A stretch of DNA of 64,000 nucleotides. Origin: Syngnathus acus (taxonomy: Eukaryota; Chordata; Actinopteri; Syngnathiformes; Syngnathidae). The translations under genes were made by a program, and so were the position numbers. Below the pieces are notes generated by a model. The model saw only the letters and a list, made by a program, of their open reading frames with translations. It did no database searches and was not told the DNA's origin. The stretch lies in assembly GCF_901709675.1 (NCBI RefSeq), contig NC_051098.1, positions 2,282,500 through 2,346,499 on the forward strand, written 5' to 3'. Below are positions 55,201 through 60,232 of this stretch, piece after piece (position 1 is the stretch's first letter; each line of letters begins with the position of its first letter).

Positions 55201-56904
55201 ACATATTTTTTTAGGTTTAGGAGTAGCCTTTGAAGCAACTACTGCACATAACATAAGAGTAAGAGTAGTTAGTATTCGACAGGTTGGACAGGGAATGCAT
55301 TGGGAAATGTCAATATACAGTACGTTGATAGCTGCACTGGAAATAGCGCAGTTTAAAGAAGTATTCGCAAAACATTTTCGTGCGAGAGCACAGTACGTGT
55401 TGCTTATCAACTGTGACATTCAGGCATCCTCTGGGAATGTTTTATAACAGCAAAATAAACTTTTTCCTGAAAAAGACAACAAACACCAGCTTCTCGGGTA
55501 GAAGGTATACAGTGGTACTTCTACTTTAACACCTATACTTACGAACTTTTTGAGATACGAACCGGTGCCTCAGGATTTTTTTTTGCATCTACTTTTTGAC
55601 TTCTGAACCGACGCACCAGCCACCCCCTCCGTCTTGTCTCTTTTGCCATTCCCTGTTCGTCTCGGCGCATTAGCAAAACAAGTAGTGTAGTCGAGTATGT
55701 CTTCTGAGACTATCAATAGAAACTCGAAATCATAAAGGAGCTTGGCAAATGCATGCGTATTGTCGCGCTCGCGACAGAGTATTAATGGTGTTGTGCCAAG
55801 TAGGTATCTCCTGCTGTGTGAAAAGCGGAAACCGTTGCCGTGCGGCAGATAGCACCAGCTTGTTTTCAATAAAAACATGAAGAACACACTTTTGTGTTTG
55901 TCAATTTCTATCTTTAAAAGTTTTCACTCGAATTTTCAGGCGGCACAGTGGCTGGCACACGTGAGCGTGCACATTGCAGGAAGTACGTGAAAGCATACAA
56001 TTATTTATTAGCCTGACTTTTTCTGTCTTCTCGTGGGTAATTTTTAGAACAGATTTCCCCTTCCCTAAGCAAAGTTAGGAGGTCAAGGATAAAGTGGCAT
56101 TTAGTTATAAACATTTGAAAGAGCAAAAATAATACTGTTGTATTGGTTTTCTGTGGGTTTTACACAGAGTAATTGGGCAAAAGGAGTGACTTTTGGGATA
56201 GTCCGGCATGCATTATTTGCTTTTACATTGATTCCTCTGGGAAACGTTGCTTCTACTTACAAACATTTCTACTTAAAAACTTGATCGCAGAACCAATTAA
56301 GTTCGTAAGTAGAACTATTACTGTACATGATGTTCTTAATGAGTTTGATCAAGTGCAATTGGTTTTAGAGCAGAATAATGACAACTTACCAGCACTGGAG
56401 GTGGAACGCTGCAGGGCAATGATCACAACACAACAAATCCCCTCCTTCTCTGCAACTATCGCAGGTGTCGTGGTTGGTGGCCCTGCCGCTTCTACGGACG
56501 TCTCTCCCCAACTTCCGACTTCTCTTTTCAACCTCCTCAGACTTTGGGGGCGCCAGAAGTGTCTGAATTTGCTGTAGATGTAGTTTGCACCAATCGGTCA
56601 CTACTTTCCAGTATACTTCACTAATTTGTACATAGAGTATAACATATGTCCACGGTTGCCATTCCAAGCAAGGCTTGAAGGGTTCCTGTGGCCTCGTTAA
56701 CCCCTTCCAACAGCAAGACTACTATAGATTGCTAGGAAATGTACAATGAAATAGGAAGCTGAAAATATAAACGATTACATATTTGCATTTTTAATAGTAC
56801 TAGAATGTAAACTGAGCGTTTGGGCCAAGAAACCTTACCTCCATTAAGCCCCCAGATGTATCCAAATCGTACACAATCGTCGGGGTCTCCATTTTGTTCC
56901 ACAT
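11058..56904 (-). CDS. phf12: PHF12 (PHD finger protein 12, Pf1), 15 coding exons
   Basis: Nuclear chromatin protein; in mammals Pf1 bridges SIN3-HDAC and MRG15 in an Rpd3S-like corepressor complex that acts on transcribed genes. Coding exons (minus strand): 56904-56839, 56571-56390, 53985-53913, 53799-53346, 52890-52770, 52674-52542, 52449-52285, 52158-52015, 42087-41400, 22381-22292, 22215-22072, 21982-21887, 11908-11825, 11750-11612, 11500-11058. All phases agree and every intron is GT-AG. The product is about 1006 residues, near the vertebrate length. It has PHD1 (about 56-105, Cys4-His-Cys3), PHD2 (about 291-343) and an FHA domain (about 775-850; [19 protein letters not shown]). The start [15 protein letters not shown] matches the conserved N-terminus. 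Odd: one extra A in exon 13 shifts the frame (see finding). Introns 2, 8, 9 and 12 are transposon-rich. Identity is from recalled family similarity and is strong. Confidence 0.95.
11612..11750 (-). CDS. phf12: PHF12 exon 14
   Basis: Residues 814-860: [20 protein letters not shown], then [16 protein letters not shown] and AKVQGII. Second half of the FHA domain. Acceptor TTGTAG, donor GTAAGT. Confidence 0.95.
11825..11908 (-). CDS. phf12: PHF12 exon 13, with 1-nt insertion (frameshift)
   Basis: Encodes ADMDVCLP in frame; then the codons for [19 protein letters not shown] follow one base out of frame because the minus strand has AAAA (11883-11880) where three A would keep the frame. The exon is 84 nt; the phases of exons 12 and 14 require 83. 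Read literally, the protein ends within this exon. The conserved downstream residues and good splice sites argue against an old pseudogene. Confidence 0.88.
12744..13110 (-). mobile_element. SINE family A, private to unit 2
   Basis: Flanked by a perfect 14-bp repeat CCCCAGTATGGTAT (12730-12743 and 13111-13124). The empty site is preserved in unit 1 near 4400-4413. A-box TGGCGCACTGG and B-box GGTTCGATTCC are intact on the minus strand. Confidence 0.92.
13402..13702 (+). pseudogene. hAT transposase fragment (unit 2)
   Basis: Same decayed hAT catalytic-core fragment as at 4690-4990, with the VTDNARN motif in a shifted frame. Confidence 0.5.
13861..13930. repeat. Perfect 70-bp palindromic MITE
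   Basis: Arms of 29 bp (TACACTACCGTTCAAAAG... and its exact inverse) around a 12-bp centre AAAATTGTTTGG. Confidence 0.9.
14095..14164. repeat. Perfect 70-bp palindromic MITE, centre inverted
   Basis: The same 29-bp arms, with centre CCAAACAATTTT, the reverse complement of the centre at 13861-13930. The 164 bp between the two copies is almost pure AT. Confidence 0.9.
14643..15420. mobile_element. Non-autonomous hAT element, 778 bp
   Basis: Inverted termini CAGTGGTTCCCAAAG / GTTTGGGAACCACTG and an 8-bp target duplication AAATACAG (14635-14642, 15421-15428), diagnostic of hAT. The interior contains a second hAT-like start, CAGTGGTCCCCAACCACCGG, near 14960. A second copy lies at 20901-21721. 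Confidence 0.92.
15606..16031 (-). mobile_element. SINE family A with (CATC)n, unit 2
   Basis: Flanked by GGCTTCAAACAT (15594-15605, 16032-16043). The CATC run is about 21 units (15604-15688), longer than in unit 1, and an 11-bp piece after CCCCACGGG is deleted. Confidence 0.85.
16366..17877 (+). pseudogene. Tc1-like transposase, disrupted (unit 2)
   Basis: ATG at 16366, interrupted by the MITE at 16490-16983. A TAA replaces the Tyr codon after SGL (about 17195), and a frameshift follows HLGDTPS. The catalytic part (17314 onward) keeps [15 protein letters not shown] and NPIENLW; a later indel at about 17817 disrupts the C-terminus. Confidence 0.9.
16490..16983. mobile_element. 494-bp MITE inside the transposase (unit 2)
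   Basis: Same element and same insertion site as 7206-7706, flanked by TA (16488-16489, 16984-16985). Confidence 0.85.
18800..20159. mobile_element. pogo-like MITE with internal tandem repeats
   Basis: Perfect 28-bp inverted termini beginning CCGTATTTTCCGCCCTAAAA, flanked by TA (18798-18799, 20160-20161). Related elements with the same interior lie at 29569-30426, 46994-49866 and 51252-51919. Short ORFs inside repeat with the tandem unit and are not genes. Confidence 0.88.
19115..19970. repeat. 251-bp tandem repeat, 3 full units and a partial
   Basis: The marker GGGAAACATAGGTAAG recurs at 19121, 19372, 19623 and (one change) 19874, exactly 251 bp apart. The related element at 29569 has only two markers (29890, 30141). 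Confidence 0.92.
20800..20893 (+). mobile_element. SINE family A tail fragment
   Basis: Plus-strand 3' part of the SINE: CCCGCCTACTG, GGGATAGGCTCCAGCACGCC, CAGAAAATGGATGGGATGG. The head is missing. Confidence 0.7.
20901..21721. mobile_element. Non-autonomous hAT element, 821 bp
   Basis: Same family as 14643-15420. Termini CAGTGGTTCCCAAAG / GTTTGGGAACCACTG, 8-bp target duplication TTTTAAAT (20893-20900, 21722-21729). Lies 166 bp downstream of PHF12 exon 12, in intron 12. Confidence 0.92.
21887..21982 (-). CDS. phf12: PHF12 exon 12
   Basis: Residues 754-786: [32 protein letters not shown], leading into the FHA domain. Acceptor CTTCAG, donor GTAAGA. Followed by intron 12 of about 10 kb. Confidence 0.93.
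22072..22215 (-). CDS. phf12: PHF12 exon 11
   Basis: Residues 706-754: [27 protein letters not shown], then a Ser/Pro stretch. Acceptor TTTTAG, donor GTAAGA. Confidence 0.93.
22292..22381 (-). CDS. phf12: PHF12 exon 10
   Basis: Residues 676-706: [20 protein letters not shown] then [10 protein letters not shown]. Corresponds to the LTNSLRAFMDVNG region of mammalian PHF12. Acceptor CTACAG, donor GTAGGT; phases fit exons 9 and 11. Confidence 0.9.
22905..23330 (-). pseudogene. pogo-like transposase N-terminal remnant
   Basis: Minus-strand frames read [40 protein letters not shown] and, after stops and shifts, [33 protein letters not shown]. This is the helix-turn-helix and following DNA-binding region of pogo/Tigger-like transposases. 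Stops within and no DDE domain. No terminus was recognised around it. Confidence 0.65.
23330..23981. other. Intron 9 sequence, no gene seen
   Basis: No recognisable element apart from possible sub-terminal sequence of the neighbouring pogo-like copies. Confidence 0.35.
24226..24590 (-). mobile_element. SINE family A
   Basis: Full-length body with a B-box GGTTCGATTCC on the minus strand. I could not find a clear target duplication, unlike the other copies. Confidence 0.8.
25118..26138 (+). pseudogene. Tc1-like element, 5'-truncated (second Tc1 family)
   Basis: Encodes the catalytic part of a Tc1 transposase: [32 protein letters not shown], then in another frame [19 protein letters not shown]. 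The first catalytic Asp region is missing and a frameshift follows HTSKPS. The right terminus GTGTACTCACTTTTGTGAGG is kept at about 26112-26133. A hAT MITE is inserted at 25788. Confidence 0.75.
25788..26019. mobile_element. hAT MITE, 232 bp
   Basis: Termini CAGGGGTCGGGAACC / GGTTCCCGACCCCTG and 8-bp target duplication CTCTACAG (25780-25787, 26020-26027). Confidence 0.93.
26356..26720. mobile_element. hAT MITE, 365 bp
   Basis: Left CAGTGTTTCTTAACC, right GGTTTAGAACCACCG (imperfect inverted), 8-bp target duplication CTATAGCA (26348-26355, 26721-26728). Confidence 0.9.
28057..29073 (+). mobile_element. hAT element with BED-finger transposase remnant
   Basis: Termini TAGAGGTGGGGGGAATTTC / GATTCCCACCCCTA and 8-bp target duplication TTAGTGAC (28049-28056, 29074-29081). 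The plus strand keeps the N-terminal part of a ZBED-like transposase: an interrupted BED finger (28285-28495) and 28467-28883 with [39 protein letters not shown]. The C-terminal catalytic half is deleted. Confidence 0.9.
29569..30426. mobile_element. pogo-like MITE, 858 bp
   Basis: Termini CCGTATTTTCCGCACTATTA / TAATAGTGCGGAAAATACAG, TA on both sides, inserted in the LINE. Interior as in 18800-20159, with two markers of the 251-bp repeat (29890, 30141). Confidence 0.9.
30824..31385. mobile_element. MITE with 24-bp perfect termini, 562 bp
   Basis: Ends CCGTATTTATTCTAATTATC and its exact inverse (24 bp match, reaching CGCCC), TA on both sides (30822-30823, 31386-31387). Extra copies of GGGCGATAATTAGA lie just inside both ends. 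The only copy of this family in the window. Confidence 0.85.
32287..32760 (+). pseudogene. hAT transposase N-terminus (ZBED5/SCAND3-like)
   Basis: From ATG at 32287: [46 protein letters not shown]; after a shift [40 protein letters not shown], and [13 protein letters not shown]. It forms a BED zinc finger (Cys2-His-His) and the first part of the transposase. Frameshifts and stops; the catalytic domain is absent. Confidence 0.75.
33190..34420. repeat. Minisatellite, unit about 134 bp, about 9 copies
   Basis: Pyrimidine-rich unit containing CATTTCTACATTTTTCAACC, TTCATCATTTTTCTACCTAT and ACTTCACATCTTTTATTTTG. Units vary by small indels (for example an extra CCCACTT). Long open frames across it (up to 287 codons) are caused by the repeat composition. 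It lies between inverted GTGTGAAGGTGAAG-type motifs at 32880 and 34440, which may be the ends of a separate nested element. Confidence 0.92.
35325..36825 (+). mobile_element. Tc1-like element, 1.5 kb, both termini intact
   Basis: CAGTGCCTTGCGAAAG at 35325 and CTTTCGCAAGGCACTG to 36825, TA outside (35323-35324, 36826-36827). Same family as 43007-44608. Inserted in the SAMD3-like pseudogene, whose frame continues on the other side. Confidence 0.93.
35713..36606 (+). pseudogene. Tc1-like transposase with internal deletion
   Basis: From ATG at 35713 it matches the intact 339-residue protein through DLRLGRR, including the first catalytic Asp (LWSDESK). About 148 bp are then deleted at about 36423 (GACGGAGA joined to ATCTGTGG), removing the second Asp and the catalytic Glu. 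The C-terminus resumes out of frame. Confidence 0.92.
37210..37242. repeat. (AATC)n microsatellite
   Basis: About eight CAAT/AATC units within the SAMD3-like pseudogene. Confidence 0.9.
38467..39194. mobile_element. pogo-like MITE with both ends of the transposase
   Basis: Termini CCGTATTTTCCACAGCATAA / TTATGGTGCGGAAAATACAG, TA outside. The minus-strand frame 38868-38668 joins a transposase-like start ([20 protein letters not shown]) to a C-terminal acidic tail ([20 protein letters not shown]), with the middle deleted. Non-autonomous derivative. Confidence 0.75.
39195..40130. other. Intron 9 sequence, no gene seen
   Basis: AT-rich. A short CTCAATT-rich region at 39330-39530 and a fragment like the CAGTAATCCCTCG family (TTTTTTGCGGGTGGTC) at about 39590-39640. 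Confidence 0.4.
40140..41180 (+). pseudogene. L2-like LINE, 5'-truncated, frameshifted
   Basis: Reverse-transcriptase C-terminal half: [17 protein letters not shown], the catalytic [39 protein letters not shown]. About 10 bp are missing after TASLAKKA (about 40515), shifting the frame; later parts continue in other frames to ILKSLPPSA-like sequence. The 3' tail ends in CTTTGACTTT. Confidence 0.85.
41400..42087 (-). CDS. phf12: PHF12 exon 9 (large middle exon)
   Basis: 688 nt, residues 447-676. Opens with [20 protein letters not shown], the conserved block after PHD2, then a poorly conserved Ser/Pro/Cys-rich region to SSNPG. Acceptor AAACAG, donor GTAAAC, ends in phase 1. Nearly all non-conserved PHF12 sequence is here. 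Confidence 0.92.
42100..42850. other. PHF12 intron 8 near exon 9, no element recognised
   Basis: No ORF or repeat I recognise; moderately AT-rich. Confidence 0.4.
43007..44608 (-). mobile_element. Tc1-like element with intact transposase, right end damaged
   Basis: Left terminus CAGTGCCTTGCGAAAG is intact with TA. On the right, GGGGGCCGAATACTTTC runs into TCATG where GCAAGGCACTG is expected, so about ten terminal bases are lost. An 18-bp deletion also lies in the right sub-terminal region (near 44425). Confidence 0.9.
43223..44242 (-). CDS. Tc1/mariner transposase, apparently intact
   Basis: 339 codons with no stop. It would bind the element termini and catalyse cut-and-paste transposition at TA. 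N-terminal paired-like region of two helix-turn-helix domains (about 1-110; [16 protein letters not shown]), a GRPSK linker (58-62), then a DDE domain with Asp152 (LWSDESK), Asp243 (QQDNDPKH) and Glu278 (NPIENLW); the last two are 34 residues apart, the Tc1 DD34E pattern. Ends GATKY. Four other copies in the window are broken; this alone could make protein, though activity cannot be judged and its own element has a damaged right end. Start chosen at [10 protein letters not shown], shared by all copies. Inside PHF12 intron 8, same strand as PHF12. Confidence 0.9.
   Translation of the reverse strand: MKTKEHTRQVRDTVVEKFKAGFGYKKISQALNISRSTVQAIILKWKEYQTTANLPRPGRPSKLSSQTRRRLIRDAAKRPMITLDELQITTAEVGESVHRTTISRALHKSGLYGRVARRKPFLKDIHKKSRLKFATSHLGDTPNMWKKVLWSDESKIELFGHNAKRYVWRKSNTAHHPEHTIPTVKHGGGSIMVWACFSSAGTGKMAKIDGKMDGAKYRTILEENLLESAKDLRLGRRFIFQQDNDPKHKAKSTMEWFTNRRIQVLEWPSQSPELNPIENLWKELKTAVHKRSPSNLTELELFCKEEWARIPVSRCAKLIETYPKRLAAVIAAKGGATKY
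45545..45770 (+). mobile_element. tRNA-derived SINE (family C)
   Basis: Promoter boxes TGGCTCAGTGG (A) and GGTTCGATCCC (B), then a short body (CCCAATTGCTCCTGATGCTG) and tail CATTTACCATTTA. One copy only in the window. It is not a functional tRNA: no cloverleaf or acceptor stem can be drawn. Confidence 0.75.
45771..46335. other. PHF12 intron 8, no gene seen
   Basis: Possible decayed pogo-like terminus (ACCGTACTTTACAGACTATA) at 45763-45785, otherwise no recognisable feature. Confidence 0.4.
46338..46420. mobile_element. Fragment of a CAGTGAACCCTCG-type MITE
   Basis: CAGTGAACCCTCGTTTTTTG followed by CGTGATAGGCGAAATCCG, a diverged relative of the termini at 6155 and 15426. No right end. Confidence 0.5.
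46436..46745 (+). mobile_element. tRNA-derived SINE (family B, AFC-like), full length
   Basis: A-box TGGCCTAGTGG, B-box GGTTCAAACCC, tail GATCATTGGGACTTTAAC. The most complete of the three family B copies. Confidence 0.85.
47381..49155. mobile_element. hAT element, 1.78 kb, non-autonomous
   Basis: Termini CAGGGCTGTGGACTCGG / CCGAGTCCACAGCCCTA, sub-terminal CGGACTCGG repeats, and 8-bp target duplication CATACAAC (47373-47380, 49156-49163). No transposase frame. Holds a long inverted repeat. Confidence 0.93.
47996..48850. mobile_element. Element with about 180-bp inverted arms
   Basis: Left arm 47996-48170 (GCGAAAAACCGATGTCGTAC ... CAGTCGTACAGACGG) and its inverse at 48660-48843. A partial copy at 62199-62845 has the middle in the opposite orientation. 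No coding frame. Confidence 0.8.
49869..51249 (+). mobile_element. Tc1-like element (third family), right end truncated
   Basis: Left terminus CAGGACTGTCTCAGAAAATT after TA. The right side ends at TTTTTATTTG against the next MITE and lacks the inverted terminus. Confidence 0.85.
50183..51187 (+). pseudogene. Tc1-like transposase, one internal stop
   Basis: Full-length frame of 335 codons, [20 protein letters not shown] to CAKGFPTKY. Helix-turn-helix ([14 protein letters not shown]), first Asp in LFSDKSKF, second in [11 protein letters not shown], Glu in [10 protein letters not shown] single TAG at 50933-50935 (after KTTSK) splits it, just after the second Asp. The usual SDESKF reads SDKSKF. 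No frameshift is seen, so a young but dead copy. Confidence 0.92.
51252..51919. mobile_element. pogo-like MITE, right end truncated
   Basis: Starts CCGTATTTTCCGGACTATAA after TA; interior as in 18800-20159 with the 251-bp repeat marker. It breaks off at GATTGTTTACAC and joins unique intron 8 sequence 95 bp from PHF12 exon 8. Confidence 0.85.
52015..52158 (-). CDS. phf12: PHF12 exon 8
   Basis: Residues 399-446: [20 protein letters not shown] to [10 protein letters not shown]. Acceptor TTTCAG, donor GTAAGA. Followed by intron 8 of about 9.9 kb. Confidence 0.95.
52285..52449 (-). CDS. phf12: PHF12 exon 7
   Basis: Residues 344-398: [34 protein letters not shown], to KKTIK. Acceptor GCTTAG, donor GTAGAC. 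Confidence 0.95.
52542..52674 (-). CDS. phf12: PHF12 exon 6
   Basis: Residues 299-343, the body of PHD2: [42 protein letters not shown]. Acceptor CTGTAG, donor GTGAGT. Confidence 0.95.
52770..52890 (-). CDS. phf12: PHF12 exon 5
   Basis: Residues 259-299: basic SSKRRKKEE, then [16 protein letters not shown], which opens PHD2. Acceptor GTTCAG, donor GTATTC. Confidence 0.95.
52891..53345. other. PHF12 intron 4, no element recognised
   Basis: Unique-looking intron sequence; no ORF of interest. Confidence 0.5.
53346..53799 (-). CDS. phf12: PHF12 exon 4
   Basis: Residues 108-259: a basic KREQK start, a Ser/Pro/Glu-rich linker ([17 protein letters not shown], acidic EEEAPEDD) and the conserved block [20 protein letters not shown]. 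Acceptor TTTCAG, donor GTTAGT. Confidence 0.95.
53913..53985 (-). CDS. phf12: PHF12 exon 3
   Basis: Residues 83-107, the end of PHD1: [19 protein letters not shown] then NVRKK. Acceptor GCATAG, donor GTGTGT. Confidence 0.95.
54499..54858 (-). mobile_element. SINE family A in PHF12 intron 2
   Basis: Flanked by a perfect 13-bp repeat ACTTACACTATAT (54486-54498, 54859-54871). Intact A- and B-boxes on the minus strand. Very short ATGG tail. Confidence 0.93.
55510..56323. mobile_element. DNA transposon/MITE in PHF12 intron 2
   Basis: Left CAGTGGTACTTCTAC, with TACTTACGAAC a little further in; right GTTCGTAAGTAGAACTATTA then CTG, TA on both sides. An internal TCTACTTACAAACATTTCTA is also terminus-like. 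Ends 66 bp from PHF12 exon 2. Confidence 0.65.
56390..56571 (-). CDS. phf12: PHF12 exon 2
   Basis: Residues 23-83: [19 protein letters not shown], the basic RRSGR stretch, then most of PHD1 ([17 protein letters not shown]). Acceptor CTACAG, donor GTAAGT, ends in phase 2. Confidence 0.95.
56839..56904 (-). CDS. phf12: PHF12 exon 1 (coding part)
   Basis: Encodes residues 1-22, from [15 protein letters not shown] to GGLME, then donor GTAAGG. This ATG is chosen because the peptide matches the conserved PHF12 N-terminus; an upstream ATG (ATGAATGTGG) is out of frame. Confidence 0.95.
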
Positions 56905-57292
56905 TCATCCAGGGCAAACGTAACAAGTTAAATGGGCAATCCAAATTATCACTGGACACGTGATAATGGGTGTCAGTCCAACAACGCCAGCAATGCCCGT
57001 TTACGTATTTTAAAATTATTTGAACGGACTGCTGCCCAAGAAACGCTGGCTATCGTTAGCCGGCTAATGGGCTAACGACGACGTCAGGCAGTCAAGGTTG
57101 CGGGGCGAGCGGATTTGTTAGCTTGTCTTAGGTACCACGCAAAAACAAAACTGAGCGACAATCGCGTTTTAACACACTGGATTCTTCGAACTACCATTTA
57201 ACGGTAAGAGCAATACAATATGGCGTATTTTGTGTCCAAACACGCCTGTTGTTTGCTACAAACCCCCCCATCTGCGGCCTAGCTGGCCAGCC
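56905..57292. promoter_or_regulatory. PHF12 5' region, possibly a shared promoter
   Basis: The sequence between the PHF12 ATG and the candidate plus-strand exon. It has several CG dinucleotides in a repeat-free stretch and a GACGTCA (CRE-like) at about 57079-57085. No TATA box at a convincing place. A GCATGCGCA (NRF1-like) lies further out at about 57569-57577. The transcription start is not determined. Confidence 0.4.
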
Positions 57293-57458
57293 ATGATTCT
57301 TGTTTCTGCTCCTGCAAAAACGAGCCCTGTAAATCTGCAAACCGATCCGCTTCCATTGTCAACAAAGGACGTAGTCTCAAAATATAACCGCCAAATAAGA
57401 GGATGCGATCCAAGATGCACGACTCCCAGAAGCGTTTGCAATATGATCCACAGAAAAG
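57293..57458 (+). CDS. Possible first exon of a divergent gene, unrecognised
   Basis: ATG at 57293 opens 55 codons (MILVSAPAKTSPVNL...) and reaches AGAAAAG followed by GTAAGC, a good splice donor. A second ATG at 57403 in another frame gives MRSKMHDSQKRLQYDPQK to the same donor. An earlier donor-like ACG/GTAAGA lies at about 57201. I recognise neither peptide and see no downstream exon before the repeats at 58 kb. It could be a non-coding exon. Supported only by position opposite PHF12 and the donor. Confidence 0.25.
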
Positions 57459-57479
57459 GTAAGCAAAGATGCAAATTTA

Positions 57480-58075
57480 GATGATGTTATTGTGAAAACG
57501 GCAGTGCCTCCACACTGGGTGCTAGCAACATCCTCTCCCCTTTGGCTCAACCGCGAATCGCCGGCCGAGCATGCGCAGTGGAGCAGATGCGCTAACGTCA
57601 AGAAGGTAAATAGTCACTGAGTCGAGTGTATTTTTCGTTATTTCCGGTTATTAATACAGTACATATATAACAGTACACAAATGTAGACAAATTAGCCAAT
57701 TCTGCCTTATACCAACATGGTTTTAACAATACGTTACCCTTTGAGCAGCGCACACAGTGTTGTAAATTGTATTTCTTGTCAAACGTTCACGACGAGACTA
57801 TATGGTTGACATTTTGATCGGAATATGCTTTCTACTGCGATAACCCAGTCGTTCCTTGCAACATCTCGTGGGAAACAAAAAGTACTGTTGGCACAAGGAA
57901 TGAAGCTTGCAAAATAGATTTAATTTGACACCAAAAACACAATCGAAAATATAATGAATGTCCTGCTTACCCGATCGTTCGCAACATAGATCGTTTGAAA
58001 AGGAGTAGGAAGAGGTTCAAAATTTATCCGAGTCTAATAGCCCCTCATCTCTACTTCACAATCAATAATCATCTA
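57480..58075. other. Upstream flank, no element recognised
   Basis: Repeat-poor sequence with the GCATGCGCA motif. No ORF with recognisable similarity. Confidence 0.4.
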
Positions 58076-59588
58076 TGGGCAGCATGGTGACGCACTGGTT
58101 AGCACGTCCGCCTCACAGTTAGGCGGGTGCGGGTTTGATTCCAGCTCCGGCCCTCCCCGTGTGGAGTTTGCATATTCTCCCCGTGCCCGCGTGGGTTTCC
58201 TCCCACATTGTGCCGCAGCGTCTCATCGGCAAACTTGACAAGCTGGGCCTCAGTACCTGCCTCTGCAACTGGCTACTGGACTTCCTCTGTCAGAGGCCAC
58301 AGGTGGTACGTGTTGGCGACAAGATCTCCGCCAGCATCACGCTGAGCACAGGGGCCCCCCAAGGCTGCGTGCTCAGTCCGCTGCTCTTCACCCTCCTGAC
58401 GCATGACTGCGCTGCCACCTGCAGCGGCAACCGCATAGTGAAGTTTGCTGACGACACGACTCTGGTGGGTCTCATCACCAAGGGAGACGAGACTCAATAC
58501 AGGCTGGAGGTTGACCTTCTGACCGCGTGGTGCAGGGACAACAACCTCCTGCTGAACGTCGACAAGACCAAGGAGATTGTTGTTGACTTCCGGAAGGGTC
58601 ACGCCCAACACCTGCCGCTGACCATCGACGGTGCTGTGGTGGAGAGAGTGAGCAGCGCCAGGTTCCTGGGGGTGCACATCAGTGAGGATCTCTCCTGGTC
58701 CACCAACACCGCGTCGCTGGCGAAGAAGGCCCAGCGCCGCCTGTACTTCCTTCGGAAACTCAGGCGAGCGGGGGCTCCTCCGGCCGTCATGACTACTTTT
58801 TACCGCGGCACCATTGAGAGCGTCCTCTCCAGCTGTATTGCTGTCTGGGGTGGCAGCTGCACTGACCACGACTTGAAGGCCCTGCAGCGCATAGTGAAAA
58901 CGGCTAGTAAGACTATTAGTGCTTCTCTCCCCTCCTTGAAGGACATTTACACCTCCCATCTCACCCGCAAGGCGACCAAGATCGTGAGTGATGTGAGTCA
59001 CCCCGCTCACTCTTTGTTTGAACTTCTGCCCTCTGGGAGGCGGTACAGGAGCCTGCGCTCCCGCACCACCAGACTTTCCAACAGCTTCGTACTCCAGGCT
59101 GTTAGGATCCTGAACTCGCTCCCCCTTTCAGCGTAGCGTCCTGTTCTTGCTGTGTGCGCACTGGCTCGGTTTTGCCCCTCTTATTAATGGGTTATTGGTC
59201 TGTTATTTATTCATCGCTCATTTTATTTTATTTATTATTTATGGTTTGTGCCTTCTTGTTTTTGTTTTGTGTCGCCTACTTGTATGTCTCGTCACCGTGG
59301 GATGGAGGAAACGGAATTTCGGTTTCTTTGTGTGTCTTGACATATGAAGGGATTGACAATAAAGCTGACTTTGACTTTGACTTTGACATCCCAAAACATG
59401 CTTGGTAGGCCAATTGAGCACTCCAAATTGCCCGTAGGTGCGAGTGCAGATAATCCTCTCTGTGTATCCTGCGATTGGCTGGCAAGCGGTTCAGGGTGTC
59501 CCCCCGCCTACTGCCCGATGACGGCTGGGATAGGCTCCAGCACGCCCGCGACCCCCGTGAGGAGAAGGGGTACAGATAATGGATGGGT
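58076..59588 (+). mobile_element. SINE family A interrupted by an L2 LINE
   Basis: SINE head 58076-58208 (GACGCACTGG, GGTTTGATTCC, TCCTCCCACAT), then the L2, then the SINE continues at about 59386 (ACATCCCAAAACATGCTTGG) to GGTACAGATAATGGATGG at 59588. ACAT is duplicated at 58205-58208 and 59386-59389. Confidence 0.85.
58209..59385 (+). pseudogene. L2-like LINE, 5'-truncated, RT C-terminal half open
   Basis: Open frame to 59136 with the last roughly 309 codons of the L2/CR1-type ORF2: [19 protein letters not shown] (RT motif 3 region), catalytic [39 protein letters not shown], and the C-terminal ILNSLPLSA. Endonuclease and N-terminal RT are missing. The frame is uninterrupted, so a relatively young copy, but it begins inside SINE sequence and has no start of its own. 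The 3' tail ends in GACTTT repeats. Confidence 0.9.
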
Positions 59589-59589
59589 G

Positions 59590-60230
59590 GAAGTCTCCAT
59601 GCATCCATGGATGGACGTTATACTTTGTATCACCCATTTGGCACAATTCAGTGAATGTGCAGTAATTTTAGGCCTGTATTTATAATATTATAACACACGT
59701 TATGTAACGTATATAGTATACATGATGTGTGGTTTTGGGAAGAAATTGAGATGTGATTGACTATACCGTGCACTATACCGTGGATTTTCATTTTAATCAC
59801 TATTTATTCCCCCGCGCGCCCCCTTTCCTGGCATTTCCCCTTGTCATTCAGTTTCTGTGCACAACTTCTTAGCAAGCATGGGCACCCGGTCTGCAGCTGA
59901 AGGGGGCGCTAAATTGCCAATTCCCCTGAAGGTCCGAGTTAAATTGCCAATTCACAGTGATAAACAGTGCTAAAACCGCTTTGCAGCGCAATTTTCTTTG
60001 TGTGGGGGTAGTGTTGGCTCGTGAGTGAACGATTCGTTGAAAAAGAACGACTTCCTAAAGTGATTAGTTCTTTTTTTCGGTTCATATAACTTCAACCAGC
60101 AGGTGTCGGGAATGCCCATTGAAGTTGGTGCCACCTCGCCGTAAAACAAAACGAAGAAAAGGACGTAACTTCCCGTTCACGAACGAGTCGTGAATTGCAT
60201 TTCCCGTTCACCAATGAACGATTCAAAAAT
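59590..60230. other. Flank, no gene seen
   Basis: 60010-60225 is rich in palindromic GAACGATTC/GAACGA motifs, like 930-1015, and is probably a decayed DNA element. Confidence 0.4.
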
Positions 60231-60232
60231 GC

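Noticed and set aside
55570-55887. 105-codon minus-strand ORF
   Set aside because: Within the intron 2 DNA transposon; no recognisable transposase motifs.
58273-59010. 245-codon ORF on the minus strand
   Set aside because: Shadow of the L2 reverse-transcriptase frame on the plus strand, which has clear RT motifs.
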